The translations under genes were made by a program, and so were the position numbers. A stretch of 64,000 bases of DNA from Mucilaginibacter sp. UBA5151 (GTDB taxonomy: Bacteria; Bacteroidota; Bacteroidia; Sphingobacteriales; Sphingobacteriaceae). Each line of letters opens with the position of its first letter. The first letter of the stretch is position 1. Shown here one piece after another: positions 1-8,744 of the stretch. The DNA is taken from contig DHXR01000025.1 of assembly GCA_002413785.1 (NCBI GenBank), positions 36,388 through 100,387 of the forward strand, in the 5' to 3' direction. The notes under the pieces were generated by a model. The model saw only the letters and a program-made list of their open reading frames with translations, ran no database searches and had not been told where the DNA came from.

Positions 1-1071
1 AAACCCAGCCAAATTCCAAAAGGCGGGTTTGATGATCTGTTAAAATTATTTCTGGAATTGCTTAACTATACATCGGGCGATGCAGGCGAAGCTTTGGCCT
101 GGATGAACGAACTCGACAAGCAATATAATATTACCAATAACGAATACGGGATGGGTAATTTTATTGACGAATTGAAAGAGAAGGGCTTCCTTACCGAAGA
201 CAATGAGAAAGGCGAATTAAAGATCACCGCGAAAACTGAACAAAGCATCCGGCAATCCGCGCTGGAAGAAATTTTCGGCAAACTGAAAAAATCGGGCAAG
301 GGCAACCACCGTTCGCCTCAATCAGGCCAGGGTGATGAAAAAAATGCAGAACGCCGGGAGTTTGAATTTGGCGACAGTTCCGACCAGATCAACATGACCC
401 AATCCATCCATAACGCGCAGGTTAACCATGGTTTCGGCGATTTTATGATGACCGAGCGCGACCTCGAAGTGGAGGAAATGGATTATAAAACCCTTACTTC
501 AACTGTATTGATGATAGATATATCCCACTCTATGATCCTTTATGGTGAAGACAGGATAACGCCGGCGAAAAAAGTGGCGATGGCCCTTGCAGAACTTATC
601 CGCACCAAATACCCCAAGGACACCCTGGATATTGTTGTTTTTGGGAACGATGCCTGGCCAATTACTTTAAAAGATCTGCCGTACCTGCAGGTGGGGCCTT
701 ATCATACCAATACTTATGCGGGACTGGAGCTGGCTGCCGATATTTTGCGCAGGCGCAAAACCCAAAACAAGCAGATATTTATGATCACCGATGGCAAGCC
801 TACCTGCTTAAAAGAAGGGACTAAATATTATAAAAACAGTATCGGGCTTGATCGTAAAGTAGTTAATAAAACTTTAAATATGGCTGCCCAATGCAAGCGG
901 CTAAAAATACCGATCACCACATTTATGATCGCAAAAGATCCCTATTTGCAGCAATTTGTCCGTAAATTTACCGAAACAAACGGCGGTAAAGCTTTTTACA
1001 GCTCGCTGAACGGTTTGGGTGAATATATTTTTGAGGACTATATCCGCAACAGGAGGAAAACGGTAAGATGA
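1..1071 (+). CDS. VWA domain protein, 5' end outside window
   Basis: The reading frame is open from base 1, so the gene starts outside the window and about 356 residues are visible. The C-terminal half is a von Willebrand factor A domain. The MIDAS motif DISHS lies near visible residue 173, and a later MITDGKPT segment supplies further metal-site residues. The first half is charged and helical. Proteins of this type work with MoxR/magnesium-chelatase-like AAA ATPases in remodelling or metal insertion, and such an ATPase lies two genes downstream on the same strand. The substrate is unknown. The family call is firm; the partnership rests on gene order. Confidence 0.85.
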   Translation, partial: KPSQIPKGGFDDLLKLFLELLNYTSGDAGEALAWMNELDKQYNITNNEYGMGNFIDELKEKGFLTEDNEKGELKITAKTEQSIRQSALEEIFGKLKKSGKGNHRSPQSGQGDEKNAERREFEFGDSSDQINMTQSIHNAQVNHGFGDFMMTERDLEVEEMDYKTLTSTVLMIDISHSMILYGEDRITPAKKVAMALAELIRTKYPKDTLDIVVFGNDAWPITLKDLPYLQVGPYHTNTYAGLELAADILRRRKTQNKQIFMITDGKPTCLKEGTKYYKNSIGLDRKVVNKTLNMAAQCKRLKIPITTFMIAKDPYLQQFVRKFTETNGGKAFYSSLNGLGEYIFEDYIRNRRKTVR

Positions 1072-1122
1072 TGTGCAGATGTGCAGATATGTGAATGTGC
1101 AGATGAAAAAAGACTAATGACT
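1072..1122. repeat. Tandem octamer/heptamer tract
   Basis: Between the VWA stop and the next start lie imperfect copies of ATGTGCAG followed by AATGACT-type heptamers. The ATG of the next gene is part of the last heptamer. The same two repeat types recur at 1516-1606. Confidence 0.7.
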
Positions 1123-1124
1123 AA

Positions 1125-1502
1125 ATGACTATTGACAGAATTGATCACCTGGTTTTAACGGTAAAAGATATTGATGAAACCTGTAATTTTTATAAAGACA
1201 TATTAGGTATGGAGGTTGAAATATTTTCAGCCAGAAAAAAAGCATTGAAATTCGGTAACCAAAAGCTCACTCTGCACCAAAAGGGCATGTCCTTTGCACC
1301 CGAAACCCATTTGCATACGCCGGGTGCTATTGATATTTGTTTTGTAGTGACAGATGCCATAGACCTGGTAAAAACTGAACTTGAAAATAAAAACATACCA
1401 ATAGAAGGGATAGTTGGGCGCCGTGGGGCTGCCGGCAAAATAAATTCAATCTATTTCCGCGACCCGGATCAGAATTTGATCGAGGTGTGCAGTTACGGAT
1501 AA
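1125..1502 (+). CDS. VOC (glyoxalase/bleomycin resistance) family protein
   Basis: This 125-residue protein has the usual length of a single vicinal-oxygen-chelate unit. It opens with IDHLVLTVKDIDETCNFYKDI and closes with YFRDPDQNLIEV, the paired beta-alpha-beta-beta-beta hallmarks of the fold. The early His and late Glu are candidate metal ligands. These small enzymes act on glyoxal-type adducts, extradiol substrates or antibiotics, and the sequence does not say which. It sits between the VWA and MoxR genes, separated from both by short repeat tracts. The start ATG lies inside an AATGACT repeat unit. Confidence 0.85.
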   Translation: MTIDRIDHLVLTVKDIDETCNFYKDILGMEVEIFSARKKALKFGNQKLTLHQKGMSFAPETHLHTPGAIDICFVVTDAIDLVKTELENKNIPIEGIVGRRGAAGKINSIYFRDPDQNLIEVCSYG

Positions 1503-1515
1503 AAACGAGTTTGAA

Positions 1516-1606
1516 AAATGTGCAGATGTGCAAATATGCAGATGTGCAGATGAACCAATGACTCAATGACCAATGACCAATGACTAATGACTAATGACTA
1601 AATGAC
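1516..1606. repeat. Tandem ATGTGCAG and AATGACT repeat tract
   Basis: About four copies of ATGTGCAG (some ATGTGCAA or ATATGCAG) are followed by about seven copies of AATGACT or AATGACC. The final copy contributes the ATG of the MoxR-like gene at 1602. No protein is encoded here. The tract could arise by slippage or be a dispersed repeat of the genome. Confidence 0.75.
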
Positions 1607-3104
1607 TAAAACAAATATAAAAACCCTCGGCCAGCTGAAGCAAACGGATTATAAAAGCCGGTCGGTTAAGGATGAATTAAGGGCTAACCTGATTGCGCAA
1701 TTGCAAAAAGGGGAAGGTGGTTTTGAAGGAATTGTAGGTTTTGAGGATACGGTTATTCCCGATCTGCAAACCGCTATTCTTTCCCGTCATAATATTTTGC
1801 TGCTTGGTTTACGCGGACAGGCCAAAACGCGGATAGCCCGATTGCTGGTTAACTTACTTGATGAATATGTGCCTTACATAGAGGGTTCCGAATTATATGA
1901 TGATCCTTTGGCGCCAATATCCTGGTACGGGCATCACCAGGTAAGTATTAAGGGCGATGAAACGCCAATTGCCTGGGTACACCGCTCCGAGCGTTATACC
2001 GAAAAACTGGCCACCCCGGATGTTACCGTTGCCGACCTGATAGGCGATGTTGACCCTATTAAAGCCGCTACGATGAAACTTACTTACTCTGATGAACGTG
2101 TGATCCACTTCGGGCTGATTCCGCGTGCGCACAGGGGTATTTTTGTGATCAACGAGCTGCCCGATTTACAGGCACGCATACAGGTATCTTTATTTAATAT
2201 CCTGCAGGAAAGGGATATTCAGATCCGGGGTTTTAAGCTGCGCCTGCCGCTTGATATACAATTTGTGTTTACCGCCAACCCCGAGGATTATACCAATCGC
2301 GGCTCCATAGTTACACCGCTAAAAGACCGTATTGAAAGCCAGATACTGACGCATTACCCCCGTTCGGTTGAAATTTCCCGCAAAATTACCCAGCAGGAAG
2401 CTTCCTTAACGACAGAACAACAAACAGCCATTGAAGTTGACAGCCTGGTAAAAGATCTGATTGAACAAATTGCTTTTGAAGCGCGCAGTTCGGAATATAT
2501 TGATAAAAAATCGGGGGTATCGGCACGTTTAACCATAACAGCATTTGAAAACCTGGTGAGTAATGCCGAACGGCGCATGCTTATCAATAATGAAAAAAGC
2601 ACCTTTGTACGTATTTCCGATTTCCTGGGTGTAATCCCCGCCATTACAGGTAAAATCGAACTGGTTTACGAAGGAGAACTTGAAGGCCCCGGCAAAGTGG
2701 CCAATATCCTGATAGGCAAAGCCATTAAGACCCTGCTGGTACAGTTTTTTCCTGATCCTGAAAAAGCTAAAAAAGCAAAAGCACCAAACCCTTATGCCGA
2801 AATCATAAACTGGTTTGGCGATGGAAACAACTTATCAGTTATTGATGAATTACCATTTGTCGGGTATAAGAAAGCGCTCAATTCAGTAACAGGCTTAAAA
2901 GCGCTGGTTAAAAAGTTCCACCCTCGGCTAACTGAAAACCAGGAATTATTACTGATGGAATTTGTTTTGCATGGTTTATCAGAATTTTCGCAGCTAAACA
3001 AAGGCTTCCTTGACAATGGATTCGCGTTTTCGGATATGTTTAACAGCCTTTTTAACCTGCAGCCCGATGAAGATGATTTGGATGTAGATGACGACCGCTA
3101 CTAA
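1602..3104 (+). CDS. MoxR/Mg-chelatase-like AAA ATPase
   Basis: This 500-residue AAA+ ATPase has a Walker A segment GLRGQAKT near residue 70 and a Walker B-like segment GIFVINELPDL near residue 180. The usual Asp-Glu pair is Asn-Glu here. An arginine-finger/sensor region follows (FTANPEDYTNRG, then DRIESQI). It resembles the ChlI/BchI and MoxR ATPases that partner VWA proteins, and a VWA gene lies two genes upstream. The C-terminal ~200 residues are helical and acidic at the end (DEDDLDVDDD). It probably powers a chaperone-like complex with the VWA protein; the target is unknown. Confidence 0.85.
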   Translation: MTKTNIKTLGQLKQTDYKSRSVKDELRANLIAQLQKGEGGFEGIVGFEDTVIPDLQTAILSRHNILLLGLRGQAKTRIARLLVNLLDEYVPYIEGSELYDDPLAPISWYGHHQVSIKGDETPIAWVHRSERYTEKLATPDVTVADLIGDVDPIKAATMKLTYSDERVIHFGLIPRAHRGIFVINELPDLQARIQVSLFNILQERDIQIRGFKLRLPLDIQFVFTANPEDYTNRGSIVTPLKDRIESQILTHYPRSVEISRKITQQEASLTTEQQTAIEVDSLVKDLIEQIAFEARSSEYIDKKSGVSARLTITAFENLVSNAERRMLINNEKSTFVRISDFLGVIPAITGKIELVYEGELEGPGKVANILIGKAIKTLLVQFFPDPEKAKKAKAPNPYAEIINWFGDGNNLSVIDELPFVGYKKALNSVTGLKALVKKFHPRLTENQELLLMEFVLHGLSEFSQLNKGFLDNGFAFSDMFNSLFNLQPDEDDLDVDDDRY

Positions 3105-3124
3105 TTTTTATTTTAACGCATAAA

Positions 3125-4393
3125 ATGAAGGGACCAACCCTTAACATGATCTTATTTATAACACTACTTTTATTAATTGACCTATACGTTTTAAACGGGT
3201 TACGCGGGGTATCAAAAAAATGGCGTTTCCTGCAAAAAAAATGGTTCCATATTATCTGGTTCTTATGTTCTGTTTTGTTGATAGCAGGATTAATTACTGT
3301 AATATATGTTAAAGTCGGGCTTACGGTCCGGCTCGCATTCATCGTATTTTTTTTCTTTGACCTGGTATTTAAAGTATCATTTGTGCCTTTTATTTTGGCG
3401 GATGATTTGCGGAGGCTGGGACGTTATATGCTCAACAGGTTTAGAAAAACGACTCCGGACGAAGAAAAAATACAGCCCGGGCCTTTTGCTATCCCCCGCT
3501 CGGAATTTTTGATGAAAGCCGGGCTGCTTGCAGGTACTATCCCCCTTGCCGCACTAAAGTTCAACATGAAAAGCGGGCTTTACGATTACCATGTTAAACG
3601 GCATAAACTTTACCTGCCAAACTTGCCAAAAGCATTTGACGGTATTAAACTTGGACAGATCTCGGACATCCATTCAGGCAGTTTTTATAATGAAAAAGCT
3701 GTTCTTGGCGGTGTTGAAATGCTGATGAAGGAAAAAGCCGACATTATATTTTTCACAGGCGACCTTGTAAACGCAAGTAGCAATGAGATGTTCCGCTACC
3801 AGGATATTTTCAGTAAAGTGAAGGCGCCACTGGGTGTTTACTCCTGTCTTGGGAATCATGATTATGGTAATTACAGAGACTGGGAAAGTCCTGAAGCAAA
3901 AATTAAAGACCATAATGATTTAATCGCTTGCCACAAAAACATGGGTTGGGACCTGCTGATGAACAGCAACCGTCGCATAAGGGTTGACGGTGAAGAAATA
4001 GGCATACTCGGTGTTGAAAACTGGGGTGAACTAAGCCGCTTCCCAAAATATGGCCGACTGGACCGTGCCACTAAAAACACAGATGATCTGCCTGTAAAAT
4101 TGCTTTTATCACATGACCCCTCACATTGGCGCGCCCAGGTATTGCCAAACTACCCGCAAATTGATGCCATGTTCTCAGGTCATACCCATGGCATGCAACT
4201 GGGCGTGCAAACAGAGAATTTTCAGTGGAGTCCCATAGAATACGTTTATAGCGAATGGGCTGGCTTTTACCGCCAAGGGCCGCAGCAATTATATGTAAAT
4301 GTTGGCTACGGGTTCTTATTCCCCGGAAGGGTTGGAATATTACCTGAGATTACGATATTTGAATTAAAAGCCGGTACCGCCCCTCAAGTTTAA
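3125..4393 (+). CDS. Membrane-anchored metallophosphoesterase
   Basis: Three hydrophobic segments occupy roughly residues 5-95 and a calcineurin-like phosphoesterase domain follows. Its metal motifs are in order: SDIH (~180), GDLVN (~212), GNHDYG (~243), SHDP (~330) and GHTHGMQ (~352). Members split phosphomonoesters or phosphodiesters, including UDP-diacylglucosamine-like and nucleotide substrates, with two bound metals. The soluble domain follows the last membrane segment, so its side of the membrane is uncertain. The gene starts 20 bases after the MoxR-like gene and is probably co-transcribed. All key residues are present, but the substrate cannot be named. Confidence 0.9.
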   Translation: MKGPTLNMILFITLLLLIDLYVLNGLRGVSKKWRFLQKKWFHIIWFLCSVLLIAGLITVIYVKVGLTVRLAFIVFFFFDLVFKVSFVPFILADDLRRLGRYMLNRFRKTTPDEEKIQPGPFAIPRSEFLMKAGLLAGTIPLAALKFNMKSGLYDYHVKRHKLYLPNLPKAFDGIKLGQISDIHSGSFYNEKAVLGGVEMLMKEKADIIFFTGDLVNASSNEMFRYQDIFSKVKAPLGVYSCLGNHDYGNYRDWESPEAKIKDHNDLIACHKNMGWDLLMNSNRRIRVDGEEIGILGVENWGELSRFPKYGRLDRATKNTDDLPVKLLLSHDPSHWRAQVLPNYPQIDAMFSGHTHGMQLGVQTENFQWSPIEYVYSEWAGFYRQGPQQLYVNVGYGFLFPGRVGILPEITIFELKAGTAPQV

Positions 4394-4433
4394 ACAGCAA
4401 AAACAAGCGAAGGCTGAAGCATCAATCGTGAAG

Positions 4434-5318
4434 ATGAAAAAAATATTTCAGCCGGCTTTTGATTTTCTGCTTTTCAGCAACGTTTTTATGGCCCTGTGCA
4501 CAGTGGCGCAGGGGCTGGTTACATTTTACCTGATAGGTACAAAACCTGTTTTCCCGGTGATCTGGCTGCTGTTTACATCCACGCTGGGGATCTATAATTT
4601 CTGCATATTACTTGCTAAGCCAAAACAGCCGGCTGAATCGCCACATTTACGGGTCCGCTGGTTTTTTTCGCATTACAGGCTGATGGTAACCTTTACCATT
4701 GTGTCAATGCTTTCATTGATACCGCTGTTCTTTTTAATATCAACCGAATCGAGGATACTGATGGTTTTTTTGGGCATCATATCTTTTTTTTACAGCATCC
4801 CTTTATTCGCCATGGGCGATCAAAAATTTGGATTGCGGAATATCCCTGGTCTGAAACAATTCCTGATAACCCTGGTATGGACCATGAGCACTGTTTTATT
4901 GCCCATACTGGAAGCTCAGCATTTTCATTTAACCAACATAAGCATGCGGGATATAACCATCCTTATTGCAAAACGGTTTTTGTTTATAGCAGCGCTCACA
5001 GTGCCCTTTGATATCCGCGACCTTTTCGACGATCATCAATTCGGGTTAAAAACCGTTCCGGTAATGGTGGGTGAAAAAAATGCTTACTTATTTTGCCAGG
5101 TATTGCTTGGGGGTTATGTTGTTTTACTGTTCCTTTTCAGAAACAATAGGTTTAATCCTGAGTTTTTTGCTTTAACCATCACCGCTATTTTAGCGGGATG
5201 GCTCATCTTTAAATCAAAATGGGAGAAAAACGAGTATTACTATTTCTTCCTGGTGGATGGGGTGCTGATATTGCAGTATTTGCTGCTGCTGCTTTTTAAT
5301 TCGATAAAAAATTTTTAA
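4434..5318 (+). CDS. UbiA-like polytopic membrane protein
   Basis: The protein has about 294 residues and eight or nine membrane segments. A segment near residue 195, FDIRDLFDDHQFGLKTVPV, resembles the second Asp-rich motif of UbiA prenyltransferases and the loop after it. The first motif (NDxxDxxxD) is absent; the matching place reads IYNFCILLAKP. It may therefore be a divergent or inactive member of the fold. ATG at 4434 is chosen; a GTG two codons upstream (4428) is possible. It follows the metallophosphoesterase by 40 bases, and its stop codon overlaps the convergent hicB stop. Confidence 0.65.
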   Translation: MKKIFQPAFDFLLFSNVFMALCTVAQGLVTFYLIGTKPVFPVIWLLFTSTLGIYNFCILLAKPKQPAESPHLRVRWFFSHYRLMVTFTIVSMLSLIPLFFLISTESRILMVFLGIISFFYSIPLFAMGDQKFGLRNIPGLKQFLITLVWTMSTVLLPILEAQHFHLTNISMRDITILIAKRFLFIAALTVPFDIRDLFDDHQFGLKTVPVMVGEKNAYLFCQVLLGGYVVLLFLFRNNRFNPEFFALTITAILAGWLIFKSKWEKNEYYYFFLVDGVLILQYLLLLLFNSIKNF

Positions 5319-5701
5319 ACTGCATAAATAGAAGCCTTCTGCATCTGTCCTGCTAAATTATGAAGAGTTTCTTCAATCTTTTTGGCCTGGTTTAAAGAAG
5401 GGTGCTTAACGCCGGATGCATATTGCCGTAACAATCCGGGGTGAAGGCCTGCATATTTTGCAACCTTAGTGATGTTCAGAAAATCGAATTGTTCGAAAAG
5501 TGAGTAAACATCGTATTTAAGATCAAAAACTATATTTTCAGGGTTAATACCTTCAAAATCTCCTAATAAACCCCTTAATTTCAATTCAAGGTCATCAAGC
5601 GAATCAGCCTGTTCTATAATCAGGTTATCACTATAATTCACCCTTCCCCAAATTCCTTCTTCACCTTTTTCTACAATAAGTTCTATGTTATGCATACCCA
5701 T
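5315..5701 (-). CDS. hicB: HicB-like antitoxin
   Basis: This 128-residue antitoxin starts with a partial RNase H-like HicB fold (IELIVEKGEEGIWGRV, residues 5-20) and ends with a helix-turn-helix (ITKVAKYAGLHPGLLRQYASG, about 78-98). The HTH is what lets such antitoxins bind their own promoter. It lies 11 bases downstream of hicA, the usual toxin-first order. It is a paralogue of the hicB at 49602, with the same domain order, though the two differ widely in sequence. The stop overlaps that of the convergent UbiA-like gene by four bases. Confidence 0.85.
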   Translation of the reverse strand: MGMHNIELIVEKGEEGIWGRVNYSDNLIIEQADSLDDLELKLRGLLGDFEGINPENIVFDLKYDVYSLFEQFDFLNITKVAKYAGLHPGLLRQYASGVKHPSLNQAKKIEETLHNLAGQMQKASIYAV

Positions 5702-5712
5702 AAAAGTAAATT

Positions 5713-5895
5713 CTATTTTAAGCCGGCTTGTTTTAAAATTGCATGTAATGTTCCTTTCGGAATATCTCCCTTATGAACGGGAACAGTCACCTTACCAGGT
5801 TTGTCGCGGTGCATCAATTGCAAATGACTGCCCTTCTGGACTTTTTCTTCCCACCCATCCTGATTAAGCAATTTCAATAACTCCTTAACTTTCAT
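5713..5895 (-). CDS. hicA: HicA-type mRNA interferase toxin
   Basis: Sixty residues, the normal HicA length, in a double-stranded-RNA-binding-like fold. The conserved block GWEEKVQKGSHLQL holds the catalytic His, and the end ILKQAGLK is typical. HicA cleaves mRNA in the ribosome-independent manner known for the family and is neutralised by HicB. The frame is open to 5988, but only ATG 5895 gives the family N-terminus (MKVKELL) and avoids overlap with the neighbouring hydrolase. A palindrome-bearing promoter at 5898-5929 ends two bases before this ATG. Confidence 0.88.
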   Translation of the reverse strand: MKVKELLKLLNQDGWEEKVQKGSHLQLMHRDKPGKVTVPVHKGDIPKGTLHAILKQAGLK

Positions 5896-5897
5896 AT

Positions 5898-5929
5898 CAA
5901 AAGTAGCAAATTCGCTACCAAATAACAAA
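5898..5929 (-). promoter_or_regulatory. hicAB promoter with operator palindrome
   Basis: Read on the minus strand, TTTG (5926-5929), a 20-base spacer and TACTTTTG (5898-5905) fit the Bacteroidota -33/-7 promoter form. A near-perfect dyad GTAGCGAATTTGCTAC (5903-5918) fills the spacer and enters the -7 box, the expected site for HicB autorepression. The second hicAB locus has the same layout at 49239-49270. The -7 box ends two bases before the hicA ATG, so the transcript would have almost no leader. A second TAAATTTG at 5926-5933 is an alternative -7 box. Confidence 0.6.
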
Positions 5930-5953
5930 TTTATTCGAAATATTTTTACTATA

Positions 5954-7798
5954 TCACTGCACCACCGGCAATTCAATACAACTTGCAAAGTTTACAGAAT
6001 GAAATATTTTCTGTGTAGCTACTTGGTAATCCCCTGCCTTTGCTTCAAATATATTAGGTACATACTTTTGGGGGTTGCGGTCAATCACCGGGAACCAGGT
6101 ACTTTGTACCTGTACCATTATTTTGTGGCCCTTTTTAAAGACATGATCTGCGCCATGCAGGTCAATGGTATAAGCCTCAACTTTTCCGGGGCTAATAGCC
6201 TCAGGTTTTGTAAAACTTTTCCTGAACCTGCCCCTGAATACATCATCCGCGATCATTAATTCATAGCCTGCCATTTTAGGTTCTTTTTTATATTCCTGCG
6301 GGTAAACGTCAATCAGTTTAACTACCCAATCCGCATCGCTGCCCGAGGTAGCCGCATAAAGTTTTGCCGCCACATCACCGGTAATTATAACATCCTGCGT
6401 AAGTGTATCAGTTTGCCAGCTTAAAACATCGGGGCGGTTATCAACAAAACGCTGATCCTCGGTAAGCCAGAAATACCACCTTGATCCTGGTCCGTAAGTT
6501 TCTTCAATTGGCCTTGCACGGTAAGGCACCGGTTTTGCCGGGTCGGATATATAGCTGTCAAAAGGTTTGGTTTCTGTTGCCGAAGGTTTTTCAAATGAAA
6601 GTTTGCCGTTGGCATGGAAATAGATATTTTTTATCACAGCCTCTTTGGGCGGCCAGGCGGTATAACTCTTCCACTGGTTCGATCCTGTCTGGAAAGAAAT
6701 TGCTTCCGCAAATTTTCCGTCGCCCTCACCTTTCAAATACCAGGCAAACCATTTTGCCTGGATCTCTTTTCTAAAATAAGTGGCTGTGGCCTGGTCGTCA
6801 AATTTAATATTCCCCAGGCTTTTACCTTCGCCGCCGGCCCAGCCGCCATGCCGCCATGGGCCAAGTACAATAAAGTTCTGATGGTTTTTGTCTCTTTTTT
6901 CCAATACCTTATAGGCGGTTTGCGGACCCACCATATCTTCCTGGTCCCACCAGCCGCTCACATGCTGAATGGCAGTTCGGGGACTGTCTAAACGATAGGC
7001 CAATGCTTGTTTTTGCCAAAACGAGTCATAATTTGGATGGGCTATAAAGTTGTTCCAGGTGGGCAATGTGCCATGGGCATACTTTTTATTAATATTTGAT
7101 AAAGTCCCCAGTTTCAAATACCAGTTGTAGGTATCATACTCTTTAAAGTTATATAAAGAGTCAGTCCTGGCAGCCTCCGTTAAAACAGAATATTCAAAGC
7201 CGTAACTCAACCTGAAAGCGCCGTTATGATGAAAATCATCATTCATGAACATATCAGCAGGGGTGGCCTGCTCGGATACCGCCTTTAAGGCCGGGTGCGG
7301 TTCAGTGGCGGCAATAATAGCCGTCCATCCATCGTAAGATATGCCGTAAATCCCTGCTTTTCCATTGTTGTCTGGAATGTTCTTTAAAAGCCAGTCGATA
7401 GTATCATAAGTATCACTTGCTTCATCAATAGATTTGGGATCATTTTTATCGCGGTTAAACCGCTGCATTTTAAACGTGCCCTCCGACAAATACCGGCCCC
7501 GGATATCCTGCGCAACAAAGATATAGCCCTCATCTGCCATGTCTTTAATATAAGTTTCCTTTTCGGGGCTTGGAGTAGTATTTACGCCATAAGGCGTCCT
7601 TGTGATTAAAAAGGGGAGCTTTCCTGATTGATTTTTAGGGGTAAATATCACCGTATGCAGCTTTATACCATCGCGCATAGCTATCATTACCTCCTGCCGG
7701 TTATATTTATCATCAGGTTTTGCGATTTGTGCCAACAGCTGATTTACACCTGACAATAAAACTGCAATAAATGCGACCTTTGTAAATAATGCTTTCAT
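5954..7798 (-). CDS. CocE/NonD family exported hydrolase
   Basis: This 614-residue protein has a signal peptide ending near AQIAKPDD. The X-Pro dipeptidyl-peptidase (S15)/CocE alpha/beta-hydrolase domain covers about residues 30-350; its nucleophile is in GISYDGW (Ser near 154). A C-terminal jelly-roll domain (about 370-610) includes SRWYFWLTEDQ and TGDVAAKLYAATSGSDADW. Family members hydrolyse acyl, ester or X-Pro peptide bonds, and the substrate cannot be read from sequence. Export to the periplasm or beyond is expected. It ends upstream of hicA on the same strand but is probably a separate unit, since hicA has its own promoter. Confidence 0.88.
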   Translation of the reverse strand: MKALFTKVAFIAVLLSGVNQLLAQIAKPDDKYNRQEVMIAMRDGIKLHTVIFTPKNQSGKLPFLITRTPYGVNTTPSPEKETYIKDMADEGYIFVAQDIRGRYLSEGTFKMQRFNRDKNDPKSIDEASDTYDTIDWLLKNIPDNNGKAGIYGISYDGWTAIIAATEPHPALKAVSEQATPADMFMNDDFHHNGAFRLSYGFEYSVLTEAARTDSLYNFKEYDTYNWYLKLGTLSNINKKYAHGTLPTWNNFIAHPNYDSFWQKQALAYRLDSPRTAIQHVSGWWDQEDMVGPQTAYKVLEKRDKNHQNFIVLGPWRHGGWAGGEGKSLGNIKFDDQATATYFRKEIQAKWFAWYLKGEGDGKFAEAISFQTGSNQWKSYTAWPPKEAVIKNIYFHANGKLSFEKPSATETKPFDSYISDPAKPVPYRARPIEETYGPGSRWYFWLTEDQRFVDNRPDVLSWQTDTLTQDVIITGDVAAKLYAATSGSDADWVVKLIDVYPQEYKKEPKMAGYELMIADDVFRGRFRKSFTKPEAISPGKVEAYTIDLHGADHVFKKGHKIMVQVQSTWFPVIDRNPQKYVPNIFEAKAGDYQVATQKIFHSVNFASCIELPVVQ

Positions 7799-7882
7799 AT
7801 CCGTTAATTGAAGAGTAAGACTAAATATATGAACAATACTTCAAATTATTGATTTTACAAAAAGCATTTTAGCAATAGCCGG

Positions 7883-8509
7883 ATGTCAGCAAACTTTAAT
7901 AATTCAGCCTGGTTTTATGACAGGCTCTCGCGCCTGGTTTTTGGCCGTGCAATAGTTAATGCCCAGGTGTATCTGCTGCAATATATTCCTAAAAACGCCA
8001 ATATCCTGATTGTTGGCGGCGGGACAGGATGGATATTGGACGAGATCACAAAACTGCAACCATTGGGTTTAAATATTACCTACGTGGAGGTATCTGTTAA
8101 AATGACGGCTGTATCCAAAAAAAGAAATATTGGCCATAACCGGGTGGTTTTCATTAACGAAGCCATAGAAAATGTAAACCTTCGGCCAGGTTTTGATATA
8201 GTGGTCACGCCTTTTTTGTTTGATAATTTCAGGGAACAAACTTTGCAAAAGGTATTTATAAACATCCATGCCTTGCTTAAACCCGGTGGCCTGTGGCTCA
8301 ATTGCAATTTTCAGCTTAGTGGGAAATGGTGGCAACGAATTTTGTTAAAAGCCATGTTTTTGTTTTTTAGGATTGTTTGCAAAATTGAGGGATCAAAATT
8401 ACCTGATATTGAAAGACTGTTTGGGGTGTATGGTTATAATACCATCGTGCAACAAGCTTTTTTTGGTGATTTTATAATTTCAAAAGTTTTTACCAAACAA
8501 TACACTTAA
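7883..8509 (+). CDS. Class I SAM-dependent methyltransferase
   Basis: A 208-residue protein with a Rossmann-type SAM-binding motif I, ILIVGGGTGWILDEI, near residue 45. An acidic post-I position follows (YVEVS), and a motif-III-like segment HALLKPGGLWLNCNF is near 135. A hydrophobic stretch around MFLFFRIV may tether it to the membrane. The acceptor substrate is unknown. It is divergently placed from the CocE-type gene with an 84-base gap. Confidence 0.75.
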   Translation: MSANFNNSAWFYDRLSRLVFGRAIVNAQVYLLQYIPKNANILIVGGGTGWILDEITKLQPLGLNITYVEVSVKMTAVSKKRNIGHNRVVFINEAIENVNLRPGFDIVVTPFLFDNFREQTLQKVFINIHALLKPGGLWLNCNFQLSGKWWQRILLKAMFLFFRIVCKIEGSKLPDIERLFGVYGYNTIVQQAFFGDFIISKVFTKQYT

Positions 8510-8549
8510 TATTCAATGGAAATTTAATTGACAATTATTATATTTGAAT

Positions 8550-8744
8550 ATGGAAAAATTGATGATACAGATACCTGATAAAAAGTCAAAATTAGTGAAA
8601 TCTTTGCTTAAAGAGTTGGGGGTTGTGATTGAGCCGGATTTATTTAAACTAAGTAAAGAATTAAACAGAATGGTAGGAAATGGGGGAAAACCGTCAATGG
8701 ATGAAATTGTTAAAGAAACGCGTGCTGTCAGAGCAAAATCTTAA
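8550..8744 (+). CDS. Probable antitoxin of PIN-toxin module
   Basis: This 64-residue charged protein (MEKLMIQIPDKKSKLVKSLL) resembles the small partners of PIN toxins, with an N-terminal strand followed by helices. Its stop overlaps the PIN gene start by one base (TAATG), the coupling expected of a toxin-antitoxin pair. ATG 8550 is preferred over the in-frame TTG at 8544. A TATATTTG box at 8539-8546 stops three bases before this ATG, suggesting a very short or absent leader. The role comes from context rather than a strong family match. Confidence 0.65.
   Translation: MEKLMIQIPDKKSKLVKSLLKELGVVIEPDLFKLSKELNRMVGNGGKPSMDEIVKETRAVRAKS

Noticed and set aside
1516..1606. CRISPR-like array
   Set aside because: Units are 7-8 bases with no unique spacers, so this is a simple tandem repeat.
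5713..5988. Longer HicA frame starting at 5988
   Set aside because: The extra 31 residues overlap the neighbouring hydrolase and do not resemble HicA; ATG 5895 matches the family start.
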